Origin: Rostratula benghalensis
Lineage: Eukaryota; Chordata; Aves; Charadriiformes; Rostratulidae
NCBI GenBank assembly: GCA_013399305.1
Contig: VXAI01000247.1
Span: 11,229 to 75,228 of the forward strand
Length of the DNA stretch: 64,000 nucleotides
Direction of reading: 5' to 3'
Of the stretch, positions 51,940-64,000 are shown one piece after another. The translations under genes and the position numbers were made by a program. Within the stretch, counting starts at the first letter, position 1. Each line of letters starts with the position of its first letter. The notes beneath the pieces are model-generated. The model did not search any database, was not told where the DNA came from, and was given only the letters and a program-made list of their open reading frames with translations.

Positions 51940-54900
51940 CTAGGGGACAGATTCAAATTTATGAACTCCACCTCGAACCCAGGCAATGGAGGGTAAATGC
52001 CTGTCGTGATCTTTGTCTGACTCGGGCTGGCTCTGGGCACGCTCTGGCTTGGGGTTCAAGGAAGGTGGATCGGGCTGCTGCACAGACATAGTCCTGCGGA
52101 GATGGTTTCTCTTGCGCAAAAATTCTGGTTGGGAGTGGAGGCCAAAGCTGCCTTTTCTCAAGATCATCCGAGAGTTGTTCTTTTTGGGTCGTGAATGGAG
52201 ACTGAACTCCAGCGAGGCCAAGTGGGCTGCGTAACCTTCACTGAGGAACTGAAACAGGAAGGAAAGAAAGGGAGTGACAAATTACTGCCGCCTCAGCCTA
52301 TGAGGTCTATGAGGAATTAGGTTTCTATCTTTGGCATCCCAATTAGATACTTACAGAGTACTAATATTCTCTGCCCTGCACTTTTCTTTCCAGTGACCTT
52401 TTCCATTCTGTCATTCAGCAATACAGGACACAGGCACTTGCAGATACAACTTATGACCAGTCAATTCTCTTTACTAATTGTACCAGAAAATACCTCAGCT
52501 GCAAGCAAAACTGACCTTTCTCTAAAAAGGTCTCTGCTCTTTGTCGTTTTAATACTCGTATGTGATTGCCCATGCATTCTCTGACGTGCGTTTCCTTGCT
52601 CCCCCCAGGACTTCCTGATGGAGTAATGAGAGCTACTTACTTGACACTGTGCCTGGTATTTCTTTGTCGATCGTCCAACTATGTAGATCTGGGATGGCGA
52701 CAAAGCCAAGACACTGTACACAGAAATATCCTTCATGGAACCATATGCGGCACAGATTTTGATGTGGCACTGAAACAAATATTACTTCCAAAGTGAATGC
52801 TCTATTGAACACCACGCACTACAGGGATGGTACTCGTTTTGCAGTGAAGCAGCAGATGAGTTCATTGTTAACAATCTCATTCTGCAAACCACAGAAAGCT
52901 AAATCTTTCTGCCTCATGCCAACACGATCTACAAATGTGCACACAGGAAAGAATAAGCAGTTTATTTATTTATTTGTCATGCCAGGAGGCCCCTTTGGAT
53001 ATTTTATCAGCCTTCCTTGCACTTCAAAAAGTGAGAAAAGAATTGAGGAATGGCAAACAGACTCTGTGACGGCCAGTGAGATTTACTGTTCAAAAGAAAG
53101 GGAGATCTCTAACATCACAGGATATCAGTCTCTGGAAAAAGGCTTTAAGGCTCTAAATTGGGTTTTAGTACCTCTTGCATGAGATTCCGGAGAAAAATGG
53201 TCTTTTGTCGCAGCGGGTCATGAACAAGTCCATCTGAGAAGAAGATCATCCCTTGTGGGAAGTTGTGTTGAGACAACCATGAAACTACACGTTGTTTTTG
53301 CATATCTGGACGGCCAGTAATATAGATAATCAAATATCCCAGGTCCTGCCAATGCCTGTCAGAAACAGCAGGTAAACTATGTGAGTGCAGAAAGAGAAAC
53401 AAGACTCACACCTCAGCCTTCCTTTGCTCAGCACAGAGACAGAAGTCGGATGTTATCCTTCAGCAAGCTGAAAGCAGCATGCCTTGATCTCTGTTACTAT
53501 GGAGAAATTAAGTAATAATGTCTACATCTTGAGGGAGATGGAGGGAAGCAAGAGAGATTCTTACACAATATGTTATATAAAATGAGAGCTACTTTAAAAT
53601 GTATTTAGAATAGACCTTGCTACATATCAAGTCCTGTTACCTTTGAAACCTTTAATCAGATTTCCTGACATTTCAGCTCTAAGGAGTGGAAACCCTTGAA
53701 AATTTACATCCCTCCATTCCCATGTAAGTTCCAAAATTAGAGCTGTACTTCCTGTCCAATGTGACATTAACAGACTTACAAGAATGGATTAAAAGGCCTT
53801 TTAATTTTTTCCTCAAAAAACCCACTCTTGCATTCATGGCACTTTGTATTTTTGAAGTAGAAGTATGTGCTTATTTGAAGTTAATGAAGCACAAAATACA
53901 CTCTTTTCTAATCAAAGTAACACAGACAATCATTATTAATTCACTGTACACACCTTAAGGCCATATTCCCAAGAAGCAACTTTTAATCTTTAGACAACTT
54001 AATCTACAAATTTCTAAGTAAATCACAGCATTCTAAGATTCCTCTGAAAATCAAGCAGGCTTGATGTCCAAGCAAATATGTTTATGGAAAGAATCCTGGA
54101 CTTTAAAGAACGGTTGCTTACTTAGTAAAACAAACCCCATTCCACCTTCTTTCTTCCCATTGTGCTCAAACAGGGAAGTTGGAGGTGTTAGAAGTGAAGT
54201 GTGCAAACCTCACCTACCTGACAACATCAACAGCCCCAGCTCGGACTTTGGGGTCACTTCCCATAATTGAAACACTTGCTGCAAATGAACCGTCAATACT
54301 GAACACAACACATTCCATTCCCCGGGGAAGCACAGTCAGGTAACTTGTGGCGCTGCTCTGGTCCCCTCTGGAGTGTCAAAGCAACAAACATATTCAGAAA
54401 GCAAAATGTCAGAATATACTTGCTGTGTGTTCTAGTGTAGACCTCAAATTACACCCGCCTGGATCTACAGCTTCAAAATCGCTGTCAAATGGGGGTTCTG
54501 GTCTCAGTCCTACATTGCGTAATTAAAACTTAACACTTTTAGGAAACCTTTCCAAAAAGAAATTTGGAAGCTGACTGTAATAAGAAATACCTAAACTAAT
54601 TAGGAAGGAAACAAAACCCCCAAACCACTCTAAAGTACTCAAACTACTACTCAAACATGCTATCTTTCTGTATATGTACATATATAAGGCATGAACGCTA
54701 TATGTATGCACACGCACAGAGATGTACACATCTACCACACAGAAATTAGCTATATTTTTTTTTCAGCAGTCTACCGTTACTGGCAAATCATTAGATATTA
54801 CAAGGGAAAAAGTGATATGTACCTTTTATTGGCATGTACTTACACAAATCAGCTTTTCTCCGTTAGACAAACAGTTAGTACTACCAGCATTACCCACCCA

Positions 54901-57900
54901 TCTATCCTTGCAAGTTACAGTGGAAATACCCATCCAGAAAAGGGTTGGTTTTTTTTAAAACACGGCAGCCTACCCCAAAACAAATTTAACCCAACAGAAA
55001 AATGCAATCCTAGATGGCTTTTCTCATGGAAAGGTATGTGAAACACACTCTTCTCGTGATATATTTTCCCCAAGAGGTCATTAAGACACTAATAAAGCAC
55101 AAAGCGGTATCAACACATGGCTTCATGTTGCTGAAAAAGTGTAATCTGAAGACCGCATCTTCCTTCCTTTAGAAAGATAATTATTGCATGATCTAGAAAT
55201 TTGTATCCGGAGATCCTTAGAATGTGTGTGGACAGCTTAGTGAGCAAAGACAGGATCGTTATTTCTTTCATTCCTGTTTGAAACTTTCTCCTGTGGCCTA
55301 AAAGCCCATGGGAGCTTAGCTTCTGAATACACCTTAATTTGTTTTTAAGCAACTCTCCTACCTTGAATTGATTGTCTGTTCTATTACACTGAGGTAAAAC
55401 ATTTCTTCTTCCTCAATTAGCTCTGCATAAGATTGTAAATTTTCTTTGGACTTGGTTAACTGGTGGGTAACACCACATTCTGTTTCAGCTAAATTCATTC
55501 CACTGATTTTGCCTCCAAAGTAGGGATTCAAAGGAAGCCGTAAAGCTCCTTCCTAAGTCGCCAAGCAAGTTAATACTAAGTGCAGTGTGAAACTAAAACT
55601 CTGCATTAAATCAAACCGGACTTTTATTAAACATGAGATTTTTTAAAACTGCAGCTACCCCAGTCCTGCACCTAGGCCAATGGATTTTATTTCACTCATT
55701 TTCATTCTTCATGCTTTACTTAGCACAGGTATTTTTAAAGAAATGCTGGAGAGCTAGGAGAGCTCACTGATTTTACTTCAGTGAATTTTTATTTTCAGGT
55801 GCTGGCATTTTTATTTTCCTTTTCCCAATTTAGAACAAGCATGGTCTTGAATACAGAGTTAAGGTAGCTCTTTTGATCTGCCTGACATCAACAGATAAAG
55901 AGGTGCTGAGAGCAAGGCAGTACATCCTCCACTGTTAATTTCAATAAGAAAATCTTGCCTGTCTAAAGAGCACAACATTATACCCTTCACTAGTCTTCTC
56001 CCCAGTGAATAGGCTGCAAAATATCCTAAGTCACGTATTTTGCCACAAGAAGACAGATTACAGTCATTCAGTCCCCTTATTTTGCAAGATCAAGTGCTCC
56101 TAAATAGAATTGCACTGAAGATTTGTGTTGCAGTAGGGATAAACCCATTGGCCTGGGCACCTCCAAACAGGCCAGTAAACAGAAGATCACTGCTTCAAAT
56201 CTGAGCTGACACCACAGTGACAAGACTGAGAAAAGATAGCTAACTGACAAAAATTGCTCTCTACTCCCTCTTCGATCTTACGCCTTGGTGTCTTCCTGAC
56301 TGTAACAGCCCATCACAGCTGTAGTTCCAGCGTGGAGCTATTACCTGACCACCATTTTGATGGGATACACACCAACTCTCAGCCTCTTCTGCTTGGGTAT
56401 GCTGTAGGATATCCGGCCACTGCTGTTGGATATCTCTGTGTCAAAGTACACCCACCTACCCGAAGATGGCTCAGTCATTATGAAGATATCAACCTGCAAA
56501 AACCAACACAGCAGTCATCGAGTGCGACAGCAGGCAACACATCCCCTGTTTACAGCATCTGTTTCTAGTAAAAGTCGATTCAGAAAAATAAGGAAATTGA
56601 TTACTCAAACTTTACCTTTTCACCTGTTAAAGCTACCATGTCCAGAGGTCCATACATAAAGCGCCCAACCAGTACCTGAGGACTGTCTTCTGCTGCAATG
56701 ATGTCATTGGCTCGGTGATTAGCAGTCACATTCTGAAATAAGAGAAGAAGGTGGGAAAGGGTAGTGTTTGCTTTTGTAAGGAGGCTACTTATGTCTATGT
56801 TATGCTGCCATGAACAGTGACACGGAAACACAGTCCCGGATAGTGTCTGAGGTGTGTCACAGAGCACCCCTGAGCACCAGCAAAACCATGTTTCTATTTC
56901 AGCTGGAGCCAGGTTTCCAGTAATGGTAGTTCCTGAACAGACTATCTAGTGAGTGTGCTCAAAATTACTAAATAACAGCGAACTTTTTTAAGGGAATGCC
57001 AACTACCTTTCACTTCAAGTGGTGCCATAGATTCACTTGATTACATGCAAGACACACACATCATTGCAGGTACCAGTACAAGTTGGCAACTGCCCTGTTG
57101 GAGAGCAGTGATGGGGAAAGGGACCTGGGGGTCCTGGCAGACAGCAGGATGACCACGAGCCAGCACTGTGCCCTGGTGGTCAGGAAAGCCAATGGCATCC
57201 TGGAGTGTATTAGGAGGGCTGTGGTCAGTAGGTCCAGAGAGGTTCTCCTCCCCCTCTACTCTGCCCTGGTGAGACCCTATCTGGAATAGTGTGTTCAGTT
57301 TTGGGCCCCTCAGTTCCAGAGGACAGGGAACTGCTTGAGAGAGTCCAGGGCAGAGCCACAAAGATGATGAAGGGAGTGGAGCATCTCCCAGAGGAGGAAA
57401 GGCTGAGGGAGCTGGGTCTCTTTAGCTTGGAGAAGAGGAGACTGAGGGGTGACCTCATGAATGTTTATGAATCTTGAAAGGGTGAGTGTCAGGAGGATGG
57501 AGCCAGGCTCTTCTCAGTGACGGCCTATGTTAGGACAAGGGGCAATGGGTACAAGTTGGAACACAAGAGGTTCCACTTAAATATGAGGAAAAACTTCTTC
57601 AGGGTGAAGGTGACGGAACACTGGAACTGGCTGCCCAGAGAGGTTGTGGAGTCTCCTTCTCTGGAGACACTCTGGAGACAACCTGTCTGGATGCGTTCCT
57701 GTGTGACCTGATCTAGGTCTTCCTGCTCTGGCAGGGGAAATTGGACTGGGTGAGCTTTCAAGGTCCCTTCCAATCCCTGATATTCTGTGATTCTGTGATC
57801 TTAACTGACATTTCTAACTGAAGTGGCATCTTAAGAATGAAGAAAAAATTTTTTTTTCTTGAGCTATGGATTCATCTAGCATATGGGAAAATAGAAAAGC

Positions 57901-60900
57901 TACTTCTATGCTTAACTGAAACGTAAGGCCCTTCTTTTAAAGAAACAAGTATAAGTTCTCCCAACATGTAGTGATAAACCAATAATTAATTGTTCATATT
58001 CCCTAACTGTCAATTTGTTTGCCGCTGGATTATGTTAGCAGTTTTCAGTTCTTCAGTAATATTCAGTTATGCAAACTCGTGCTTCAGGAGATCAAATAGC
58101 TGCCACATATATTCAGATTTATACTTACTCTCAATTTGACATGTGTCCTTTTGCGGAGCCATTTTTCTCGTGGATTGGAGGGACTTAATGTTGCTGGATC
58201 CAGGTTATCATTTTCCTTGAAATTTACATTTTCATACCTCATCACCTGAAATTATATTAATATTTTAATAAACAGTGTGTGGGCTGGGGATTCCTGGTTC
58301 TTGGCAAAGAAAGGGAAAATTTGTTGCTGCCCCAGCTGAATGGACACTGCAGAGCCAAAAGCACAATGAAAGTAGAAAGAGGTACATGCCATATGCTCCC
58401 ACCAATTGTGTAGATAAGTAAACTGCTTTCACTCTGCTGGCCAACACTTCATCTCAAGTACTTATTGGCCAGCTTTTCCATTCACAACAGGGCTTGCACA
58501 TTCTTCCAGGGAAAACATTAGAATGAAATCAAGCAGCAGTCACATTGCTCATGTTCTGCAAAGTCAGTAAAGCAGCTTAAGACCATAGAAGTATTTTTAA
58601 TGTCTTTTATGGGGTAGAAGTCAGGTTCCTGACCCCATCTGCCTTGATTTTCTATAGATATACCCAGGTAGAATGGTTCTTATCACCTTTTGGCTACTGT
58701 TCACCACTGCAGTAACTGACAGGTTCAGGATCTGGCTTGTGGCTAGTAACATCTGAAGGTAAGAGAACTATAACTTGTGAACATGCAGAACCCAAATGTC
58801 ACACAAGCTCCACATTTTTACTACCTAATTATCACACACTTACCATGAAACTTGCATGTCCAACTCCGATTTCAGGACACAACACCGATTTCAGAATCTG
58901 TGGGTTATGTCCTGTTTCAATTGAAACTACAAGTCCCACCTTATTGAAATCTGTGGGTTGCACCCTGGGATGATGGATAAAGAGAGGCTACTTCATTTTT
59001 CCATGAGAAATAGCTTAGTCTGTCTCTTTCACAAGCTAGCAGAAAATTACTCAAGTTGAACAGTTGATTCTCTGTGCTGAAGTTATCCACCCTGGGTGCC
59101 TGCTCTGGAAAAGCGGACCAGAATAATTTTGAAAGATCTCCCACATGAAGTCCCTTGAGTAAAATTCTGCTGCATTCAGCCTTGGCAAATCAGTTGGCAT
59201 GCAACAAATCAGAGTAATGCTGAGAGGTCACTGCATTTTTTTAACAAAGTGGCATAAATTCTATTCACTGGAGGTCACATGCAGGAAATGTATGTGCCCA
59301 CAGGGCATTCAGGAGCTATTAGCCTTAACCTTACATATGCCCAGCAAGCATGGAATGTCCAGACCATGCTGGAACTAAACAGTCCAGCTCCATGAGTGGT
59401 CTGGGTACCAGCCAGGTTGGTGCCCTCTCAGCTCTTGGACAGGGATGTAGACATGGGGCTCAGCATGACTGCACAGGGTGACTCCACAGCAGTTCTGGCC
59501 ACAAGAGAACTCGGACTCTGAGCGTCCATTGCCAGAGCTGCCGGGTGAGTCTCCAGGGAAATGACACCATTAGCAATAGCACTGGGAGCATGGAGCAGAG
59601 GGATTGACACTCAGGCCAGCAAAAGGAATTGCAGGACAGGCAAGCACACTGACATCTGCCAAACTGATTTAATGAAAAAAGTCACTCTGCAGTTTTCTGC
59701 ACTATTCTCTCTCCTGTTTGCCTGGCAGCAGCTGTTTTATCCGTCACTGGATGTAAAAAACACACTGAATCTTAGGTTAATTCCAATTAAACTGCTTTGA
59801 CTGGCTTTTGGATAAGGGTCACTTTGAGTTCTTGGAGGGACATTTAATCTGCAGGTCTCACTTGAGCTGCTGGCTAATTACTCACACGGTGGGAACGAGA
59901 GACCCATCACGTGACTCGGAAACTCTGAAGAAACAATGCACAAAATGCCTTGAAATACTCTGGTATAATTACAGGAGAGATTTGATTTTCTTACGGAAGC
60001 AGTACTTCCAAATGGCTGGTTTATTATCAAATGTATGCTAATAATTTTGTACTTAGTAGGGAAATACATAGTTATTATTACTTAGTTCATTTAACTAAGG
60101 TTGGAGGTATCCTACTCCTTCAAAATCAGGAGGAAATTGATAGGTAATACAGGGTTACACTGATGTGGGGCACAGGAGTGGTGAGCGAGCTCTGTGTGCA
60201 GCACGTTCTTAGCCCCACAGTCAGCAACAGCAACACCATGCAGTGGTGCCAATGGGGGGCTGACTGTCCCTTTCCCCTCTCCAATGAATCTACATTTCTT
60301 GTTCACACACTCATTTGCCTGTGACCAACCACAGTTAGCCATCTCACTGAACTAAAGATTAAAAGACTGATCACTCTTGGAAGATGCAATTAACAATCAC
60401 ACGGTTGTTTGTTGCAGAGAGAAAAAATAGAGATCAATGACCTGTCTTAAAATGAAGGCCACAACGTCTGTTGATTCCCAGTAGCTGGCATGGAAGAGGT
60501 GTGGCAGGGCCACAGTTGGAAAGGCTGTCAGCACATCTGGACAATACAAGGCATAATCTATTCGTTTTGTTCCCCACCACTTTGCAGTAACTACAAAAAA
60601 ACCCAAACAAAACAGTATCACATTTCTATAAAATATCTTCTTAATAAATCTCTTGCTGTCTTCATGTTTAAGCTAGATAATTGAATGAAGTCTTCTGCTT
60701 TTTTAAGCTTGACATTTAGAGCCTGTTAAAAATATCTATCGAATATGCAAGTTCTGTTTTTACTGACTGCATCACCACTTAAATATCTGCAAGCTAAACA
60801 GTTCTACTGGGTCCAAGTTTTGGGAAGAAGTCATTTCAGTGTGATTCACACTGCTTCCTGGTCCACGGAAAACATACCGTGAAAGACTAGTACTTTTATG

Positions 60901-62450
60901 ATAAAGTTGAAGAGTAAGAATCGCAAATGCTTCCCAAATAGTGAATAGAATATTGATATATGACTACAGTCCATAACAGGACAATATAATGATTTATAGC
61001 ACTTTTAATTATGGGTAATGAATCTTATCTATCTATATTTCGTCATACCTGGAATATGTGTCTAAACCTGTTAGTATGAAACCCTTAATGACTATGAGTG
61101 GCTCCGTAATATAAAACTGTGACTTCACGTCTATTACTTTATCTACTTAATTACAAACAGAAGAGGAAGCTAAATTGTGTTATTTAAAATTACAGCAACT
61201 TATGCTGTTCTCATTTTTCCCCAAATTTCGAAGCAAGTAATTTTCCTTTTCATAATAAGCTTTTCCCCGGGAAGGATTGTTGCCCTATCAGACAGCGCAC
61301 AGCATCAGGCTCCACTCACTGTTGGTGAGGTCTGCTGATGGCAAACTTTCCATTGACCCTGAGTTTTCACTGTTTGTGCTGGCCAAGCTCAACTTTCTTG
61401 TTTTTCCTTCTGGTTGATCAGATGTATTTGGAGATCCAGGACTCTCCTGAGAGAAAGGTATGTTCAAAGAGCTGTTCTCAAGGAACAGAGCACTGTGGTT
61501 CTGGATAGCATCACCTGCAGGTTATAGAAATGAAAATCATAAAAAGCCTCCCCACCAACAGGATTAACAACATGCCTTTGGAACTAGTGTGTGTGTGTAA
61601 TTGTTTTTTTACGTTTGTTTTTAGTACAGAACTAATGAGCGTTTTCCTTTTCTGCATAATATGACAAGTCAAGGTACTTTTCACCTATATGATTTTATCT
61701 CATTTTCTATAAAGTCAAACCAGCACAATTCCTTCTACTAGAACCTTGCTCCTTGCTCACTCAAATTTCCTCTTTCTTCTCCACAAATCAGTCTATTTCT
61801 GTTTTTTCCTGTATTCAAACACTTACTACTCAACATAACTACTGTTTATTAGCCTGCTTAGGAAAAGATGATTTGCCCAGTGCTCTGATTTCTCGTAGTA
61901 GATATCTACAATAAACCAACCACAAGTGACCAAGAAAAACAATATCTGAAGCCCTAGGCAAAGGTCAACTAATTGTAAAAATAAATTGTTTAAAATTATA
62001 GTCAAAGACATGGAAGCTTGCAAGTGACACTTCAACAAAAGCAGTGGTATCACCTTTCACACAACCTCTTTAACACAACTAGTATCTCAAAATTCAAACT
62101 TAGTAATACTTTTCTCTCGATGATCTCCTCTGGTTCCACACTTGCTAACGATGTCTATGCCATTCTGTCCCAGATTACTTGTTTTCAGCATATTAGTGCA
62201 TTGGTATTTCAAAGCCTCTTGAGTTGTTGAAGGAGAGAATGCTTAAGAGAACAACCAGTAAGGAGAGCTATGAAAACGGGCACTGACCTAACTGGTGAGA
62301 TCTTCCATCTCCGAGTGGGTATCTCTGGTAGCGTGGGACAGTGAATGGAGGCAGGAGATGGAATCTTTTCTCCAGCAACGGTTCAAGTCTGCAGGCAGAG
62401 GGGTCAGCAGAGTGAAAGAAGCTGTACACTTGGCTGCAGGCTGGGCGGAC
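51940..62450 (-). CDS. PITPNM3: PITPNM3 (Nir1) C-terminal half, 10 exons, 5' end off window
   Basis: Minus-strand exons in reading order: 62288-62450, 61320-61514, 60442-60590, 58129-58245, 56616-56732, 56345-56493, 54218-54367, 53172-53355, 52641-52769, 51940-52248 (stop TAG 51940-51942). Phases agree throughout, giving 553 C-terminal residues. The first exons carry the end of the DDHD domain ([44 protein letters not shown]). The later ones carry the LNS2 domain ([37 protein letters not shown]) and the tail [20 protein letters not shown] ending FESVP. LNS2 domains bind phosphatidic acid at membranes, and Nir proteins bind PYK2. PITPNM1 and PITPNM2 share these blocks; PITPNM3 is chosen because PIMREG is its tail-to-tail neighbour in human too. 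Whether an N-terminal PITP domain is absent, as expected, cannot be seen here. Confidence 0.9.
55362..55552 (-). other. Orphan exon-like ORF in a PITPNM3 intron
   Basis: The minus frame is open for 64 codons between two stops. It has an acceptor-like ttag at its start and a donor-like AAG|GTAGGA at its end. The peptide holds [13 protein letters not shown] and [18 protein letters not shown]. It cannot be part of PITPNM3 in this frame: the flanking exons (56345-56493 and 54218-54367) join directly in phase 2, whereas reading this block in phase 2 hits a stop. I recognise no homologue. Confidence 0.3.
56130..56215 (+). repeat. Possible tRNA-derived SINE relic
   Basis: cccattggcctgggcacctc then ctgcttcaaatctgagctg resembles tRNA-like A-box and B-box arms (B-box consensus GGTTCGANTCC). 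Diverged; it lies in a PITPNM3 intron. Confidence 0.3.
57066..57799 (+). mobile_element. CR1 LINE, 3' fragment
   Basis: About 730 bases of typical CR1 3' sequence: the C-terminal end of the reverse-transcriptase ORF (reading through [20 protein letters not shown] and ALVRPYLE, then broken by stops), then the CR1 3' UTR with tggactgggtgagctttcaa and a terminal attctgtgattctgtgat repeat. It is 5'-truncated, as is usual for CR1. It sits antisense to PITPNM3 in the intron between exons 58129-58245 and 56616-56732. CR1 is the dominant LINE of birds and other reptiles. Confidence 0.95.
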
Positions 62451-64000
62451 CTGGCTCACTTGGATGAGAATGAGACAGAGAGTTTTCAGTATTGCTCCTG
62501 CACAATTTTCAAGGAGTCTATATAAAACATGGCTAATATAGTCTTCTGCAAACTCCAGCCTAGTATATATCGAGCCACAAGAAATTTAACTTCACTGCAA
62601 AGGAGTTTACAGAGACATCACAATCAGAGGTGCAGGCATGCAGCAGATGTGAAGACCAGAAGAGACAGAAGTAAGGAAGAAAAAAGGAATTTAAAAATCC
62701 TGTAAATATACTGTTGAGTATTACAGCTATGATACTCAGCACTTCAAATATTTACTAGCAAAATGGTTTGATGGGCCTGTTACATCCAAAGGACTTAAGT
62801 CTGGGTGACAGCAAAACAGGTAGGTTACAGGAAGCACTCCAGTTTCTGAAGTCATTTTATGGGAGCTAAGGTACAAAAATGAGTTTTATGATTCTTATGA
62901 TTCTTTGCATTAAGCTTTGTGTGAGAGCATTTAAGTACAGCAGAAATTAATTGTTTGCAAAGAAAGCATAATTCTCTTGCAGAGCCCAGGTAGGGTGAGG
63001 TAAAGCATTAGACTGCATTATAATTAAAACCATATTTTGGCAAGTCTATACCTTTGACATATGTGTTTAGGGAAGTAGTACTTATAAACTACAGCAGCAA
63101 ACTGGGTATTATCCTACTAAACTAGAGCTTCCTTCCCTAGTGGGTAGCATATTGGTTTAATCTTTCTTTCTTACTTTAATAGTTTAATCTTTCTTTCTTA
63201 CTTTAATATTAACTGTCAGAGCCAAACATATAGGAAGTGCTTAATCTAATTAAACCAGTTGCCTAATTGCACCTTCTAATACTTCAGGCACAAGAACTTT
63301 TTCTGTGTATATCTGCCTTCTGCATACGCAGAGAAGGCAGACAAAGAAAGCCAGGAACACAAACAGAGGGTTATCAAAGTTGTCAGCATAGGGCAAATTA
63401 TGATATTGAGTGGCAACAAGAAAGCATGTGCTCTGAGTTATCAGCTTTTTTCATACCACTCCTCCAACCTGGCAAAGGAATATAGCACATTATGTTCCAA
63501 AAGAGATTACTTCCTACCACCCTGGCATTTAGCAGTATTAGTTCCCATCCAGAGCAAGTGCAAAACACCCAACCGTTACAGGCATTCTGAGGTAGAACAG
63601 TGCCACTTTGTGGATGTAACTAAATGCTCACGATAAATTCGGAATTAAAAAAACATGGACATTTATGTTCATAGTGTGGCAGGCCTCTTCCAAGGATCAT
63701 CAGCACACAGAGAGTAGAGGAACCTGGCAGAGACACACAAAGGATCAGTATTCCAGAAAAATAAGAGCTGAGGCTAGACAGGCTAGCAGGAGGACTGCAG
63801 AGGAGAGTGCTACAGGGTTAGCAGAACTGCCAAAGAAGAACTATGAGACCAACAGAATATTCAACGGAAGAAAATTAAAAGGCATTTGGCAAAGGAAATA
63901 GAACCCCAAACCCCCAGCAAAACCCCCATCGTCTTTACAGGGAAGTGTTGGGATTTCTTTACAAGATTAGCAAAGACAGAAAACCAAATTGGAGTGCAGT
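62451..64000 (-). other. PITPNM3: PITPNM3 intronic sequence to window edge
   Basis: No further PITPNM3 exon is recognisable upstream of 62450. The remainder is AT-rich intron with a perfect 27-bp tandem duplication (63155-63208). Upstream exons (rest of DDHD and N-terminus) must lie beyond 64000. Confidence 0.6.
63155..63208 (+). repeat. Perfect 27-bp tandem duplication
   Basis: Two identical 27-base units (63155-63181 and 63182-63208) beginning gtttaatctttctttctta. Perfect identity suggests a recent event. Confidence 0.9.

Noticed and set aside
59428..59610. Minus-strand ORF in a PITPNM3 intron considered as an exon
   Set aside because: No splice sites in phase; neighbouring PITPNM3 exons already join in frame without it.
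51940..62450. Assignment of the minus-strand gene to PITPNM1 or PITPNM2
   Set aside because: The C-terminal domains alone do not exclude them, but tail-to-tail adjacency with PIMREG matches PITPNM3 specifically.

Overview
The window looks like bird nuclear DNA. It has a CR1 LINE ending in ATTCTGTGA-type 3' repeats, a gammaretrovirus-like endogenous retrovirus (ERV), vertebrate exon/intron genes with short introns, CpG-island promoters, and sparse MIR/CORE-SINE-like relics. Two runs of N (25144-25163 and 50436-50445) mark assembly gaps. Four conserved vertebrate genes can be read exon by exon with matching splice phases: SMTNL2 (+), TEKT1 (+), PIMREG/FAM64A (+) and the C-terminal half of PITPNM3 (-). 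In human all four lie on chromosome arm 17p13, which supports the assignments.

Layout. 1-2880: decayed, truncated ERV (leader, gag, protease, start of reverse transcriptase; many stops and frameshifts). 2881-4560: very GC-rich CpG island with CCAAT, CRE, AP-1 and NRF1 motifs and an LTR-like TATA/AATAAA pair; its gene is unknown. 4575-5700: A-rich degenerate tandem array with alternating ~80-bp half units. 5700-17000: intergenic, no gene recognised. 17.0-31.3 kb: SMTNL2, nine coding exons. 32.5-38.0 kb: TEKT1, seven coding exons, one GC-AG intron, and a promoter with an X-box-like plus forkhead motif. 38.8-45.3 kb: PIMREG, with a CCAAT/CCAAT/CHR cell-cycle promoter. 45.9-64.0 kb: PITPNM3 on the minus strand, running off the right edge, with a ~6 kb 3' UTR and an intronic CR1. 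PIMREG and PITPNM3 are tail to tail.

The genes do not form a pathway: SMTNL2 is a calponin-homology cytoskeletal protein, TEKT1 a ciliary doublet protein, PIMREG a mitotic regulator, and PITPNM3 a DDHD/LNS2 membrane-lipid protein. I saw no CRISPR, operon or other bacterial feature. The points most worth a second look are an orphan exon-like ORF inside a PITPNM3 intron (55362-55552), a GC-rich coding-like ORF antisense to the PITPNM3 3' UTR (48279-48486), an in-frame alternative last exon for PIMREG (44221-44362), the TEKT1 GC-AG intron, and the CpG-island/A-rich-array block beside the broken ERV.
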